64,000 nt of DNA from Antrihabitans stalagmiti (GCF_016482825.1 NZ_JAEMNV010000008.1:124001-188000); one strand, 5' to 3'; counted from the stretch's first letter, positions 20,369-32,723 are shown. Notes: generated from the letters alone by a model not told the origin. Translations and numbers: made by a program.

Positions 20369-21220
20369 TTATGTCTGAGCTCCCCGTTCGCGCAGCACGC
20401 TGCGGATCTGCAGCATCAACAGCGGGCGCCCGAACATCAACTGCTTCGCCTTGACCCGGATCACCCGCCAGCCCGCAGCCTCGAGCGCATTCCATCGTTC
20501 GATGTCGTTGTTGCGGGCGAGCTTGTCGAAATGGTGATCACCCTCGTATTCGACGACCACTCGCCAGCACCGCCAGCCCATGTCTGCACGTCCGATGAAG
20601 CGGCCGTTCGCATCATGGATCTCCAGCTGAGTTTCCGGCTGCGGCAGTCCCTCTCGCACAATCGCCAAGCGGGTCTTGGTCTCCCAGGTCGACTCGGCGC
20701 CTTCGTCCGATAAGTCGACGACCTTACCTATCTGCCGCAGACCGCGATCACCGCTACGTGCGTCGACGTATTCGGCGAGTTCGGTGCGTGTCAGCCGCGT
20801 GCACTGATACATCATGTCGACAGCCTCGACCGCGGAGTCGAGGTCCAGGCGGCGCCCAAGATCGTAGGCGGTTCGCACAGGTGAGGTGATCGCGCACGAG
20901 CGTCGCACCACAACGTCCTCCTCAGCTAGGGCGTCCCGGTAGATCACGAGGTTGGCTGGAGTTGTTCGATGGTCGGTAAGGTTCACGACCGCAGGCGCGG
21001 ACGTATCGATCCATTTCGCGCCCCAGAATGCCGCCGCCGACCACCCCGCCAAAACCCCTCGCCCCTTCGACCAACACCACGCAGCATGTGCAAGAGTGAC
21101 GGCGTTCCACTCGGCCTCGCGACGGATGTAGACGTCCGGAAATATGCGGACATAGTCACGGTCGACGCTGTATCGCGTGACCAACCCGTTGCGGAGCGCC
21201 TCCGAGCGCCGCAACGGCAT
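20369..21220 (-). CDS. AbiEi/DUF559-like protein with a PD-(D/E)XK-type C-terminus
   Basis: The ~283-residue product begins at ATG 21220 (GTG 21235 also possible). The N-terminal two thirds resemble the AbiEi-like transcription-factor/antitoxin fold often seen in actinobacteria (start LRRSEALRNGLVTR, then a SPVRTAYDLGRRLDL stretch). The last ~100 residues look like the DUF559/Vsr nuclease-like fold: a conserved Glu, the RADMGW strand, VVVEYEGDHH and ending in basic residues. That suggests a nuclease core, but activity is inference. It stands alone, without a visible AbiEii toxin, and is enclosed by two copies of the same 57-base palindrome. Confidence 0.7.
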   Translation of the reverse strand: MPLRRSEALRNGLVTRYSVDRDYVRIFPDVYIRREAEWNAVTLAHAAWCWSKGRGVLAGWSAAAFWGAKWIDTSAPAVVNLTDHRTTPANLVIYRDALAEEDVVVRRSCAITSPVRTAYDLGRRLDLDSAVEAVDMMYQCTRLTRTELAEYVDARSGDRGLRQIGKVVDLSDEGAESTWETKTRLAIVREGLPQPETQLEIHDANGRFIGRADMGWRCWRVVVEYEGDHHFDKLARNNDIERWNALEAAGWRVIRVKAKQLMFGRPLLMLQIRSVLRERGAQT

Positions 21221-21330
21221 GTAATTGGGCTGCACGTTGCAGACGATCGCACGACACAGCTAGGGACCCTCGGCTAAAGCCCAGGTCGGAGATTGCCCTG
21301 TGGATAGCCGCCTACTTGTGGACAAAGCGT

Positions 21331-21387
21331 CGAACGGGCTCTCAGCGCTGCGATTTCGACGAATTCGCGACACTGAGAGCCCGTTCG
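21331..21387. repeat. 57-base nested palindrome, copy 2; likely terminator
   Basis: The outer arms CGAACGGGCTCTCAG and CTGAGAGCCCGTTCG pair perfectly over 15 bases, with a partial inner stem (ATTTCG/CGAATT). It begins six bases after the stop of the leftward gene at 21393-21758. It has eight differences from copy 1. Confidence 0.85.
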
Positions 21388-21392
21388 AGACC

Positions 21393-21758
21393 TCACCAGG
21401 GGCGCTGGGGCGGCTGCTGGTACTGCTGAGGCGGCTGTTGAAACTGCTGCCTCGGTGCCGGTGACTTCGCGATGATCAAACCGAGCAGGATGAATGCCAG
21501 TCCGACTACGCTCGCGGAGTTCAATCCGGCGTTGAGCCACTGCTGATCTTCGTTGTATTCGGGCCGCCAGATGTCGAGCTGCTGCAGTCCCAGATAGACC
21601 GCCGACGGCAGGCTGAGCGCAACTCCAAGGATCCCGAGGGTGGTTGCCCCGCCGCCTCGACGACGGCTGCCTGCGAGCAACGCCAGCAATGCGATGGCCA
21701 AGATAACCACGACAGCCGCAGAGTTGACCTTGTAGAGGGTGTTGATCGAGTCGTACAT
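21393..21758 (-). CDS. small membrane protein with Gln/Pro-rich tail
   Basis: The 121-residue product has three predicted membrane segments (about 12-30, 37-58, 78-98) and ends in a low-complexity cytoplasmic tail of repeated QQPPQ units. I do not recognise a family. It lies 62 bases downstream of the two-domain AAA ATPase on the same strand and is closed by the 57-base palindrome, so it may be the last gene of that transcript. Confidence 0.7.
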   Translation of the reverse strand: MYDSINTLYKVNSAAVVVILAIALLALLAGSRRRGGGATTLGILGVALSLPSAVYLGLQQLDIWRPEYNEDQQWLNAGLNSASVVGLAFILLGLIIAKSPAPRQQFQQPPQQYQQPPQRPW

Positions 21759-21820
21759 TGCGCTCCCCTATCGCTTGATCGATCGAGCGTATGGCCACAC
21801 CACGGTCCGCGCAGCGAGAG

Positions 21821-24565
21821 CTACAAATACAAACCTGTCGACGGCTCGTCACGCTCCGGCGCGGAATCGCGAACGTCTTCGACGCGAACGAGCCTCAGCT
21901 CGTCGACGTCGGGTTTCATATTCGAGCTCGTCAGCCTGATCGCCTGCTGACCGAGGATCGAATCGATCAGGTGCCGCATCGCGCGGGCGTTGCCGAAACC
22001 GTTGCCACGCTTCATCCGTCCGACGATTCCCGCGACGCGCTCGACGACGCCGTCCGCAAGGACAAGACCGGATTCGACGATCATCGCCTCGAAGATCGTC
22101 ACGAGTTCGACATTCGAATAATCCGGAAACTCCAGTTGCCGAGCGAACCGTGACTCGAGTCCGGGGTTGGACGCGAGGAACCTCGCCATCTCGTCGCCGT
22201 ACCCCGCGACGATCACCATGAGGTCGTTGCGGTGATCCTCCATCAGCTTCACCAGTGTCGCGACAGCTTCGTGCCCGAAGTCTCGATAGCTGTCCGGGGG
22301 TGTCAGCGCGTAGGCCTCGTCGATGAAAAGCACACCGCCGAGCGCGCGTTCGACAGCCGCACGAACCATCGGGGCGGTCTGACCGATGTAGCGACCGATC
22401 AGATCCGCGCGCGAGACCTCGACCAGATGCCCGGACGACAACATCCCGACCGAACTGTAGATCCGCGCCAGCAACCGGGCGACCGTCGTCTTGCCGGTAC
22501 CGGGGTTGCCGAGAAAGGCGAGGTGGCGCGTGGGTGGCCGGACCACGATCCCGGCTTCACGACGCAATTCGAAGGCGGCCGCTTCGGCCCGCAACAGCCG
22601 CACCTCTTCCTTGATCGAGTCGAGCCCGACCAGGGCGTCCAACTCCCCCATCGGATCACCGATCTCGCTCGCCGCGCCTGCGACCTCGGTTGGGAGGTCG
22701 TCGGCGGTGACGGTCGCCGCGGTGTTGTCGGTCCGTGCCCGAGCCGCGGTGACGGCATCGTTGGCGAAGGCCGAGACCAGGTGGCCGTTGCGCAAATTGC
22801 GGAAGGGCCGGATGCCGGCCAACCTGGTTCCCGCGGCCGCGACGGTCTCGTCGTCGACGGTGCCACCCAGCCGAACGACTTTGCGCCGGAACAAGTCTGC
22901 GAACGTAGGCTCGTCCAGGTCGTAGGTCACTGCGGTTCGAAACTCGCGAGCAAGCGCAGGGTTCGCGTCGTAGACGGCACGATGCCCGTTCTCGCTGCAC
23001 AAGGCGATGACGTCGAGGCCCTTGTGCTCGTCGAGCAACCGCAACAATTCGCGGCCGACGCTGTTGTCCACCTCGGACGAAGTCAGCAACTCGTCCAAGC
23101 CGTCGACTACGAGCACACGTTTTCCTGCGCACGCATCGACTTCACGGCGCAGCAATTCGATCGAGGATCCGACGCTTCGGTCCGCAAACATCGCAGCGGG
23201 CAGCCAGCGGGTCGGCTCGACAGCGCCGACTCCACGAAATGCGTCGGCGACCATGTCGACAGCGACGCCCTTGCCGGTTCCCGCCGGTCCAGCGATGAGC
23301 AATCGTATTGCGGCACCGCCACTTTCGGCCGCACCGATGATCGCAGCCTTCAGCTCGGGCTGGCCGACGATCGACAACGCCGCAACCTCGTGCGGCTCGG
23401 GTTCGTCGCCGATCAGCAGGGCGTCCCCATCGCCGATCGCGTGCGCCTTGGCGATCGAATTGATGACGCGACGCCGCGTCACCATCGAGCGCAGGCTTTC
23501 TTCGAAGTCGTGCACCGGCACCGACGACGACTGGTTCCCGTATCGGGTTTGCGCACGGTTGGGAACCCCGTACGACGCGCCGTCGAGCCTGCGGGCCATG
23601 TCCAACCAGGTCCGGCAATGCGCGAGGTGACCGTCGATCGCAGCACGGACCAACCAGCGAACGGTCGCGTCCTTCCATTCGTTGGTGTCGAAATCGCCTG
23701 CCAGTTCCTGCATTTGCGCTTCGACCGCGGTCAGCAGATCGATGCCGAGCGACGCAACCAATGCACTCGGCGCGAACTTGACCCCGGCGGCGAGCAGTAG
23801 ACGCGCGATCGCGGTCGCGACCTTGTCACCACCGACCGCGCCGGCCAACGTCCGATGGATGGCGACGAACCCGTCGGCAGCCCACGTCAGATATCCGACA
23901 GGACCACTCAACTCGGGCAGAACGTCGACGATCTTGCTGTCCGCGAAATCACCCCACCTGTCGGCGAATTCTTCGATCGGTGCCGTGAGATCCCATTCGT
24001 GTTCGGCCTCGTCGGCCGCACGGTCGTCGATCAGCTTGGCGAGTGCCGCCCTGCGGGCTTCGATCGGCTCGAAACCGGCGAATACGTCGACACATTCGCG
24101 CAGCATCACCAATGCGGTAGCGCGGCGATCCCGATCGGTGCCTGCAGTTTCCATCAGAGCCCAACCCGGCGGACGCCAACGACCGTCCTGACCACGAACG
24201 AAGTTCCATCGCGGACGCGACGGCGTCAGTTCGGAACTCCGAAACGGATCGGTGACCGCGAAGACCATCTCACCCCAATAGCCCGAACGCACAGCACATG
24301 AGCCGAGCAGAAATCCGAGCATTCCGTCGAGCGTGGTGGCAATACCGTTGTGCGGCTCGCGAAACCCCCGCTGCGAATCGACCGTCCACTCGCTGACCCG
24401 CGGATCTTCGACCAAACGCGCTGCCCGACTGTGCATCTCGTCGAGCAATCCGGCGGGAATACGCCACGGACCGAACGAATAGAGGTCGATGACCGGCTCA
24501 GCCGCATAGGAAAGCTCGAACTCGGGCGGCAGTGTAAAGCCCACGGAGTTTCCAAACGTGCTCAC
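21821..24565 (-). CDS. two-domain AAA+ ATPase, CbxX/CfqX-SpoVK (EccA-like) type
   Basis: The 914-residue protein has an unrecognised N-terminal region (1 to about 395) and two AAA modules. Module 1 has GPAGTGKG (426-433) and a degenerate Walker B region (LVVDGLDE, about 485-492). Module 2 has GNPGTGKT (686-693), LFIDEA (746-751) and an arginine-finger region NPGLESRFAR, closely like CbxX/CfqX and the C-terminal half of EccA. GTG 24565 was chosen over TTG 24574. It probably forms a ring that remodels proteins. Type VII secretion genes, the usual partners of EccA, are absent here, so the client is unknown. The DNA before it holds a tautomerase and the his operon. Confidence 0.75.
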   Translation of the reverse strand: MSTFGNSVGFTLPPEFELSYAAEPVIDLYSFGPWRIPAGLLDEMHSRAARLVEDPRVSEWTVDSQRGFREPHNGIATTLDGMLGFLLGSCAVRSGYWGEMVFAVTDPFRSSELTPSRPRWNFVRGQDGRWRPPGWALMETAGTDRDRRATALVMLRECVDVFAGFEPIEARRAALAKLIDDRAADEAEHEWDLTAPIEEFADRWGDFADSKIVDVLPELSGPVGYLTWAADGFVAIHRTLAGAVGGDKVATAIARLLLAAGVKFAPSALVASLGIDLLTAVEAQMQELAGDFDTNEWKDATVRWLVRAAIDGHLAHCRTWLDMARRLDGASYGVPNRAQTRYGNQSSSVPVHDFEESLRSMVTRRRVINSIAKAHAIGDGDALLIGDEPEPHEVAALSIVGQPELKAAIIGAAESGGAAIRLLIAGPAGTGKGVAVDMVADAFRGVGAVEPTRWLPAAMFADRSVGSSIELLRREVDACAGKRVLVVDGLDELLTSSEVDNSVGRELLRLLDEHKGLDVIALCSENGHRAVYDANPALAREFRTAVTYDLDEPTFADLFRRKVVRLGGTVDDETVAAAGTRLAGIRPFRNLRNGHLVSAFANDAVTAARARTDNTAATVTADDLPTEVAGAASEIGDPMGELDALVGLDSIKEEVRLLRAEAAAFELRREAGIVVRPPTRHLAFLGNPGTGKTTVARLLARIYSSVGMLSSGHLVEVSRADLIGRYIGQTAPMVRAAVERALGGVLFIDEAYALTPPDSYRDFGHEAVATLVKLMEDHRNDLMVIVAGYGDEMARFLASNPGLESRFARQLEFPDYSNVELVTIFEAMIVESGLVLADGVVERVAGIVGRMKRGNGFGNARAMRHLIDSILGQQAIRLTSSNMKPDVDELRLVRVEDVRDSAPERDEPSTGLYL

Positions 24566-24603
24566 GTGGCGCAATCTACAGCCAGTGCGGTGTTCACCGA
24601 GGG

Positions 24604-24783
24604 TCAGCCGAGAGGTTTCCCTCCGACACCCCAGGCTTCACGCGGAATGTCGGTCATGGTGACCCACACCGCGTCGGGATTTTTGCCCGTCGCCTCGGCA
24701 TAGGCGGCGGTGACCGCGGCGATTGCTGCTCGCTTCTGGTCGGCAGTCAATCCGGGCGTCTGGCTGATCTGAATCAAAGGCAT
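24604..24783 (-). CDS. 4-oxalocrotonate tautomerase-like protein
   Basis: The 59-residue product begins MPLIQI, so Pro1 is free after Met removal as the catalytic base of the tautomerase superfamily. The single beta-alpha-beta unit ends with WGVGGKPLG, common in small members. Natural substrate is unknown. It starts 22 bases after hisI and ends 38 bases before the AAA ATPase gene, so it may be a passenger at the end of the his transcript. Confidence 0.8.
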   Translation of the reverse strand: MPLIQISQTPGLTADQKRAAIAAVTAAYAEATGKNPDAVWVTMTDIPREAWGVGGKPLG

Positions 24784-24805
24784 GCGGCCATCCTGCCGCA
24801 TACCT

Positions 24806-25153
24806 CTATGCGTCGGACGCGAGCAGCACGTCGGCATCGAAGCAGGTGTGGGTGCCGGTGTGGCACGCGGCGCCGATCTGGTCGACGACGAGCAGCACGG
24901 TGTCGCCGTCGCAGTCGAGCCGCACTTCGTGCACGTACTGCGTGTGACCGGACGTCTCGCCCTTGACCCAGTACTGCTGGCGGGAACGCGAATAGTAGGT
25001 CCCCTTGCGGGTTTCCAACGTCCGGGCAAGCGCTTCGTCGTCCATCCACGCGACCATCAGTACGTCGCCGGTGCTGCGCTCCTGCGCGACTGCCGAAAAC
25101 AGGCCGGCGTCGTTGCGCTTCAGTCGCGACGAGATGGACGGATCAAGACTCAT
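24806..25153 (-). CDS. hisI: phosphoribosyl-AMP cyclohydrolase
   Basis: HisI opens the adenine ring of phosphoribosyl-AMP in step 3 of histidine synthesis. The 115-residue product is the stand-alone cyclohydrolase without a HisE domain. It has the motifs [23 protein letters not shown], the metal-binding DCDGD and the Cys pair in [12 protein letters not shown] that binds zinc. It lies 24 bases after hisF. No hisE or hisG is in the window. Confidence 0.96.
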   Translation of the reverse strand: MSLDPSISSRLKRNDAGLFSAVAQERSTGDVLMVAWMDDEALARTLETRKGTYYSRSRQQYWVKGETSGHTQYVHEVRLDCDGDTVLLVVDQIGAACHTGTHTCFDADVLLASDA

Positions 25154-25177
25154 ACCCCAGTTATACCGGTGAGCCGA

Positions 25178-25951
25178 TCAGCGGACGACGATGCCCTCCG
25201 CACGCATGACGTCCTTGACCTCGGAAATTCGCAGGTCACCGAAGTGGAAAACGCTCGCAGCCAGCACCGCGTCGGCCCCGGCCTCGACCGCGGGAGCGAA
25301 ATGTTCGATCGCACCGGCTCCGCCGCTTGCGATAACGGGGACGAAGACTGCAGCTCGGACCGCACGAATCATCGGCAGGTCGAAGCCTGCTTTCGTTCCG
25401 TCGGCATCCATCGAGTTGAGCAGGATTTCCCCGACTCCGAGTTCGGCGCCACGCACCGCCCACTCGACGGCGTCGATACCTGTTCCCCGTTTTCCGCCGT
25501 GGGTCGTGACTTCCCAACCGGACGGTGTGTCGGGTTCGCCGTCCGGAACCGTCCGCGCATCCACCGAAAGGACGATGCACTGCGATCCGAAACGTTCACT
25601 GAGTTCGCGAAGCAGTTCGGGACGAGCGATGGCAGCGGTGTTCACCGATACCTTGTCGGCGCCGGCCCGCAGCAGCCGGTCGACGTCGGCAACACTGCGC
25701 ACACCACCGCCGACGGTCAACGGGATGAACACCTGCTCTGCCGTGCGGGTGACGACGTCGATCATGGTGCCGCGATCCGACGTCGACGCTGTGACATCGA
25801 GAAACGTCAGCTCGTCCGCACCCTGCGCGTCGTACGCGGCGGCAAGCTCCACCGGATCGCCGGCATCGCGAAGGTTCTCGAAGTTGACGCCCTTCACAAC
25901 ACGTCCGGCATCGACGTCCAAGCACGGAATGACGCGCACAGCGAGTGTCAC
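25178..25951 (-). CDS. hisF: imidazole glycerol phosphate synthase, cyclase subunit
   Basis: HisF combines ammonia from HisH with PRFAR to give imidazole glycerol phosphate and AICAR. The 257-residue barrel begins [19 protein letters not shown] with the catalytic Asp, and contains [25 protein letters not shown] (second catalytic Asp) and ASGGAG. GTG 25951 overlaps the impA stop (GTGA). Its partner hisH lies three genes upstream in the same operon. Confidence 0.96.
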   Translation of the reverse strand: MTLAVRVIPCLDVDAGRVVKGVNFENLRDAGDPVELAAAYDAQGADELTFLDVTASTSDRGTMIDVVTRTAEQVFIPLTVGGGVRSVADVDRLLRAGADKVSVNTAAIARPELLRELSERFGSQCIVLSVDARTVPDGEPDTPSGWEVTTHGGKRGTGIDAVEWAVRGAELGVGEILLNSMDADGTKAGFDLPMIRAVRAAVFVPVIASGGAGAIEHFAPAVEAGADAVLAASVFHFGDLRISEVKDVMRAEGIVVR

Positions 25952-26766
25952 AGTCCGATCCCCTCATCCGCGCCCACAGACCCGATAATTCCCAACAGTT
26001 CCTCGTGCACGCCCGGCGCGGCGGCGAGAACCGACCGCGACCCGATCGTCCACGGTGCACCGGCAAGATCGGTGACGACGCCTCCTGCGGCACGGACCTG
26101 AGCGACGCCTGCCGCGTTGTCCCACGGATGGTGACCGAAGACGACGGCACCGCCGAGAACACCAGCGGCTGCATAGGCGAGGTCGACACCGGTGGAACCA
26201 TGCATGCGCAGACGCGACGACTGAGAGCTCAAAGCGCCGAGCAACAGATGTCGGTAGTCACCACGGATGACACCCCGGCTGTCGACGTTGAACGCACCGA
26301 AACCGATCATCGACGACGACAGCGATGCTCTTTTCAGGGCAGGGACCGGCTCGGCATTGCGATACAGCGGACCTTCGGGTCCTGCTGTGTAGCGCTCGCC
26401 CAGCAGGGGCAGCCAGGTCAGGCCCAGCACCGGCTGACCCTCGTGCACAAGTGCAAGGAGCATGCCGCACAACGGAAGTCCGGCGGAGTAGTTGAACGTC
26501 CCGTCGATCGGGTCGAGTACCCACGACGTACCCGACGCCAGTTCCGGACCGCCGAATTCTTCGCCGTGAACTTCGATTCCGGTGCGGTCGAACAACTCTG
26601 TGGAAAGCCGACGTTCGAGTTCGAGGTCGACCGCGGTCGCGAAGTCGTTGGGCCCCTTCTGAACCGCGCTGGGAGCGCCGACGCCTGCGATGAACCGCTC
26701 GGACGCCGCATCCAGCAGTTCGCTTGCGACAGCGAGCAGTTCGACGGGGTCAGCTGGCAGAGTCAT
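25948..26766 (-). CDS. impA: inositol monophosphatase family phosphatase in the his operon
   Basis: The 272-residue product has the metal-binding signature [18 protein letters not shown] and HPWDNAAG of the inositol monophosphatase/HisN family, a Mg-dependent phosphomonoesterase. The slot between hisA and hisF is the place of impA in Mycobacterium and Corynebacterium. It may act on inositol phosphate or, since no HisB-type phosphatase is here, on histidinol phosphate; sequence by eye cannot decide. ATG 26766 was chosen; the frame runs on upstream into hisA. It is coupled to hisF by a four-base overlap. Confidence 0.85.
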   Translation of the reverse strand: MTLPADPVELLAVASELLDAASERFIAGVGAPSAVQKGPNDFATAVDLELERRLSTELFDRTGIEVHGEEFGGPELASGTSWVLDPIDGTFNYSAGLPLCGMLLALVHEGQPVLGLTWLPLLGERYTAGPEGPLYRNAEPVPALKRASLSSSMIGFGAFNVDSRGVIRGDYRHLLLGALSSQSSRLRMHGSTGVDLAYAAAGVLGGAVVFGHHPWDNAAGVAQVRAAGGVVTDLAGAPWTIGSRSVLAAAPGVHEELLGIIGSVGADEGIGL

Positions 26767-26776
26767 CTGGTTCCGG

Positions 26777-27511
26777 CTACTTCGACACCGCAGCGAGAGC
26801 GTCCACAAGCGTGAATCGTCCGGCGTACAAGGCTTTTCCGACGATCGAACCCTCGACGCCGTCGTCGACCAACGTCGCGATCGCTTCGAGGTCGGCGATG
26901 GACGACACGCCACCGGACGCGATAACGGGGGCGCCGGTCGCAGCGCAGACCTCACGCAGCAGATCGAGATTCGGGCCGTTGAGCATGCCGTCGCGGCCGA
27001 CGTCGGTGACGACGTAACGCGAGCAGCCGTCGCGGTCGAGGCGCTCGAGCACCTCCCACAGGTCGCCGCCGTCGGTGACCCAGCCACGGCCACGCAACTG
27101 GTAGCGGCCGTCGATCAGCCGGACGTCGAGGCCGACTGCGATCCGGTCGCCGTGCTTGGCGATCGAACGAGCACACCATTCGGGATTTTCGAGTGCGGCC
27201 GTACCGAGATTCACTCGCGCGCAGCCGGTCGCCAACGCGGCTTCCAGGGACTCGTCGTCGCGGATGCCGCCGGACAGCTCGACCTTCACGTCGAGTTCGC
27301 CTACGACCTCGGCAAGCAGCTCACGGTTGGAGCCGCGACCGAAGGCGGCGTCCAAGTCGACCAGATGGACCCACTCGGCGCCGTCGTTCTGCCACGCCAA
27401 CGCGGCATCACGAGGCGAACCGTAGCTGGTCTCGCTACCGGCAGCACCTTGGACAAGTCGTACGGCCTCACCGTTCGCAACATCGACGGCAGGCAAAAGA
27501 ACCAGGCTCAC
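26777..27511 (-). CDS. priA: PriA, dual HisA/TrpF isomerase
   Basis: The 244-residue barrel begins [21 protein letters not shown] with the first catalytic Asp and has the second in [14 protein letters not shown]. HisA isomerises ProFAR to PRFAR. In actinobacteria that lack trpF the same enzyme (PriA) also isomerises phosphoribosylanthranilate. The trp genes here include no trpF, which supports the dual role. GTG 27511 was chosen from the motif spacing. It lies 11 bases after the small membrane protein and 10 before impA. Confidence 0.93.
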   Translation of the reverse strand: MSLVLLPAVDVANGEAVRLVQGAAGSETSYGSPRDAALAWQNDGAEWVHLVDLDAAFGRGSNRELLAEVVGELDVKVELSGGIRDDESLEAALATGCARVNLGTAALENPEWCARSIAKHGDRIAVGLDVRLIDGRYQLRGRGWVTDGGDLWEVLERLDRDGCSRYVVTDVGRDGMLNGPNLDLLREVCAATGAPVIASGGVSSIADLEAIATLVDDGVEGSIVGKALYAGRFTLVDALAAVSK

Positions 27512-27522
27512 GTGCGTAAACC

Positions 27523-27783
27523 CTACTGCGTCGGATGCGGGTCGGAGTGCTCGGGATCATCGGAATCACCGAACGCACGGTTCGTGATGCGTGTCGCAAC
27601 GAAGCCGAGTGCTGCGACCGCGGCGAACACTCCGATGATCGCTATCGCGAGCAGAACGCCGGGTGGTGCCGGAATCGAGACGACAAGTACCGCAGTGACG
27701 ACCAGGACCAGCGTCGCAGCCCCGATCGAGAAGATCACCAGCTTGGCGTAGGACAGGTCTGGTCGTGAGCGGCCCTGTGTCAC
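27523..27783 (-). CDS. two-span membrane protein in the his operon
   Basis: The 86-residue product (GTG 27783) has two predicted membrane helices (about 14-37 and 42-65) and an acidic, His-containing tail. Its start overlaps the hisH stop by four bases (GTGA), and hisA follows after 11 bases, so it is tightly built into the operon. I do not recognise a family. The placement parallels the TAMP membrane protein of the trp operon, but the sequences do not look related. Confidence 0.75.
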   Translation of the reverse strand: MTQGRSRPDLSYAKLVIFSIGAATLVLVVTAVLVVSIPAPPGVLLAIAIIGVFAAVAALGFVATRITNRAFGDSDDPEHSDPHPTQ

Positions 27784-28412
27784 AGGCTGTTCACCCAGTT
27801 CTGGAGTAGGACCGCACCTGCGTCGCCCGACTTCTCGGGGTGAAACTGGGTAGCTGACAGCGGACCGTTCTCGACGGCGGCGAGGAAGGGTCCACCGTGT
27901 TCGGCCCAGGTCAGTTTCGGCGGCGCGAGCAGATCCGAGTCCGGCAGATCCCAGGTCTGAGCTGCGTAGGAGTGCACGAAGTAGAACCGAGTTGCGTCGT
28001 CGAGGCCTGCGAAAAGCACACTCTGTGGTGGCGCAGCAACCGTGTTCCAGCCCATGTGCGGCAGCACCGGCGCTGGAAGCCGGCCAACGGTGCCTGGCCA
28101 TTCGCCACACCCCTCGGTCTCGACCCCGAACTCGACGCCTCTGGCGAACAGGATCTGCATCCCGACGCAGATGCCGAGCACGGGTCGACCGCCTGCGAGC
28201 CGCCGACCGATGATGCGTTCTCCCCTGACCTCTAGCAGTCCAGCCATGCACGCGGCATAGGCGCCGACGCCGGGAACGACAAGCCCGTCTGCCGCGAGGG
28301 CGGTATCGAAATCGGACGTCACCTCGACCTGTGCGCCGACCCGCGCAAGTGCACGCTGGGCGGAATGCAGGTTGCCGGAACCGTAATCGAGCAGCGCAAC
28401 CGACTTCGTCAT
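27780..28412 (-). CDS. hisH: imidazole glycerol phosphate synthase, glutaminase subunit
   Basis: HisH releases ammonia from glutamine for HisF. The 210-residue class I amidotransferase has the DYGSGNLHS start, VPGVGAY oxyanion strand, nucleophile Cys in GICVGMQ, and the His/Glu pair in FHPEKSG. ATG 28412 overlaps the stop of the MFS gene (ATGA), and its own stop overlaps the next small gene, so it is translationally coupled on both sides. Confidence 0.96.
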   Translation of the reverse strand: MTKSVALLDYGSGNLHSAQRALARVGAQVEVTSDFDTALAADGLVVPGVGAYAACMAGLLEVRGERIIGRRLAGGRPVLGICVGMQILFARGVEFGVETEGCGEWPGTVGRLPAPVLPHMGWNTVAAPPQSVLFAGLDDATRFYFVHSYAAQTWDLPDSDLLAPPKLTWAEHGGPFLAAVENGPLSATQFHPEKSGDAGAVLLQNWVNSL

Positions 28413-29560
28413 GTCTTAAGCGTAAAGGGCACTGCGATCGCGGCCGCCACGGCGGCGACTACGAACGCCAACGAGTAACCCTGCACTGTCGCGAGCACCC
28501 CGAGTGAGAGCGCACCGATGCCGGTACCGCCGTCGTAGGCGATGTTCCACGCGGCGCTGGCCGAGCCCCGCCGATAGGGACCGGCAGCGGCGAAGATGAC
28601 GACGAGACTGTCGTTCTGGCAGGCACCGAAGCCGAGGCCGAGCAGTGCCCCGCCCGCGATCACTCCAAGTGCCCATACGTCGCTGTGCAGCGCGAACGCG
28701 AGCAGCACCAGCCCCGTTGCGGCAACAGCGAGCGATGGTGAGAGCAGTCGTCCTGGACCGAATCGGTCCGACAGAGCTCCGGCCGCGTACCGACCCGCAA
28801 CCTGACATGCGCTCGTCGCCGCCAGCGCGATGGTCGCAACGATCGCGACGTCATGCGTCGCAATCGGCACAAGGCTGGTGACGCCACCCAGGGCCGCCGC
28901 AAGCACGATCATCGCGAGCAGTGGGCCGACAAGAGCCGTGAACGGAATTCGCACCCGACGTGCACCGTCGTCGCTCGACTTGGGATACACGTCCGGCAAC
29001 AGTGCGACCGCTGCCATGGCAATCGTCGGGATGAACGCACCGATGACGAAAACCGGAGCAGTCGAGGTGAGGTCGACAAGCGCCAACCCTGCAGGCAGAC
29101 CGACGACCTGACCACCTGCGGAGGAGATACCGATTGCAGCACTTGCCCGTCCGAGTTGATGTTCGGGCGTGATCTCGGCAACGAAGGCGGCGCCGGCAAC
29201 GGTGATGAGCCCGAACCCGATACCTCGGACTGCGGATATCGCGAGCACCGGAATCGCGTCGGTCGACAGAAGCAGCGCAAGGGCGGGCAAGCCGAGCAAG
29301 GCGGCGCCCGTGGCGAGGACACGGCGATAGCCCCACGCTCGCAGGAGTTTCGGTGTTGCCAACTGCACTGCGACCGTGGCGGCCATGAACACCGCCGTGC
29401 TCGCCCCTGCGATCGCGTCCGACTCACCGGACAGCGACAACGCAAGCGGCACAACGGGAAGCAACATCGCCCAACCGCCGAACACCGCCGCACCGATAAC
29501 CAGAATCGTCGGCAATCCTCGAATGGAAAGCAGCGACGGCTCCCGTCGTTCGCGGGTCAC
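28409..29560 (-). CDS. MFS transporter inside the his operon
   Basis: The 383-residue product has about 12 predicted membrane helices in two halves, with loop motifs of the major facilitator superfamily (LLRAWGYRR after helix 2; [16 protein letters not shown] between halves). GTG 29560 was chosen because the frame upstream runs into hisB; it starts 7 bases after the hisB stop and overlaps hisH (ATGA). Drug-exporter-like families look closest. Co-translation with histidine genes suggests export of histidine or a related metabolite, but that is inference; the substrate is unknown. Confidence 0.85.
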   Translation of the reverse strand: MTRERREPSLLSIRGLPTILVIGAAVFGGWAMLLPVVPLALSLSGESDAIAGASTAVFMAATVAVQLATPKLLRAWGYRRVLATGAALLGLPALALLLSTDAIPVLAISAVRGIGFGLITVAGAAFVAEITPEHQLGRASAAIGISSAGGQVVGLPAGLALVDLTSTAPVFVIGAFIPTIAMAAVALLPDVYPKSSDDGARRVRIPFTALVGPLLAMIVLAAALGGVTSLVPIATHDVAIVATIALAATSACQVAGRYAAGALSDRFGPGRLLSPSLAVAATGLVLLAFALHSDVWALGVIAGGALLGLGFGACQNDSLVVIFAAAGPYRRGSASAAWNIAYDGGTGIGALSLGVLATVQGYSLAFVVAAVAAAIAVPFTLKT

Positions 29561-29567
29561 TAGTGCA

Positions 29568-30187
29568 TCACAAGGTGCCCTTGGTGGACGGCACTCCGCT
29601 GACCCGTGGATCAGGTTCGACGGCCGCACGCAGTGCGCGAGCCACCGCTTTGTATTCGGCCTCGGTGATGTGGTGCTGATCGCGGCCGTAGAGCACCCGA
29701 ACATGCAGTGCTATGCGGGCATTGAGTGCGATCGACTCGAACACGTGGCGGTTGATCACCGTCGAGTAGGGCGCGCCACCTTTCGCGGGGTCGCCCGGAA
29801 TGATCGCGTGCAGCAGGTGGTCGGGTTCGCCGGTGTGCATGCAGTACGGCCTACCGGAGACATCGACTGCGGCATGAACGAGCGTCTCGTCCATCGGGAT
29901 GTAGGAGTCACCGAAACGGCGGATACCTGCCTTGTCGCCTAGCGCTTGGCCGAGTGCCTGGCCGAAGACGATCGCGGTGTCCTCGACCGTGTGGTGCGAT
30001 TCGATCTCGGTGTCGCCCTCTGCGTGCACTGTCAGGTCGAAACTGGCGTGGGTGCCGAGCGCGGTGAGCATGTGGTCGTAGAACGGCACGCCGGTGGAAA
30101 TATCGACGACGCCCGTGCCGTCGAGGTCGAGCTCGACGACGATCGACGACTCCCTCGTCGTACGTTCGACTCGCGCTTTACGTGACA

Positions 30188-30188
<1 letters not shown>
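29568..30188 (-). CDS. hisB: imidazoleglycerol-phosphate dehydratase
   Basis: HisB dehydrates imidazole glycerol phosphate to imidazole acetol phosphate. The 206-residue product is the single-function enzyme and shows all metal-binding repeats: [52 protein letters not shown]. There is no fused histidinol-phosphatase domain. Start and hisC stop share one base (TGATG), coupling translation. Confidence 0.97.
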
Positions 30189-32682
<2,494 letters not shown>

Positions 32683-32723
32683 CGGTTTCCTCTCGAGACT
32701 GACGCACCGGACAGGGCCTCAAC

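Noticed and set aside
22232-23800. Rightward frame of 522 codons opposite the double-AAA gene
   Set aside because: Shadow of a gene with two intact AAA modules.
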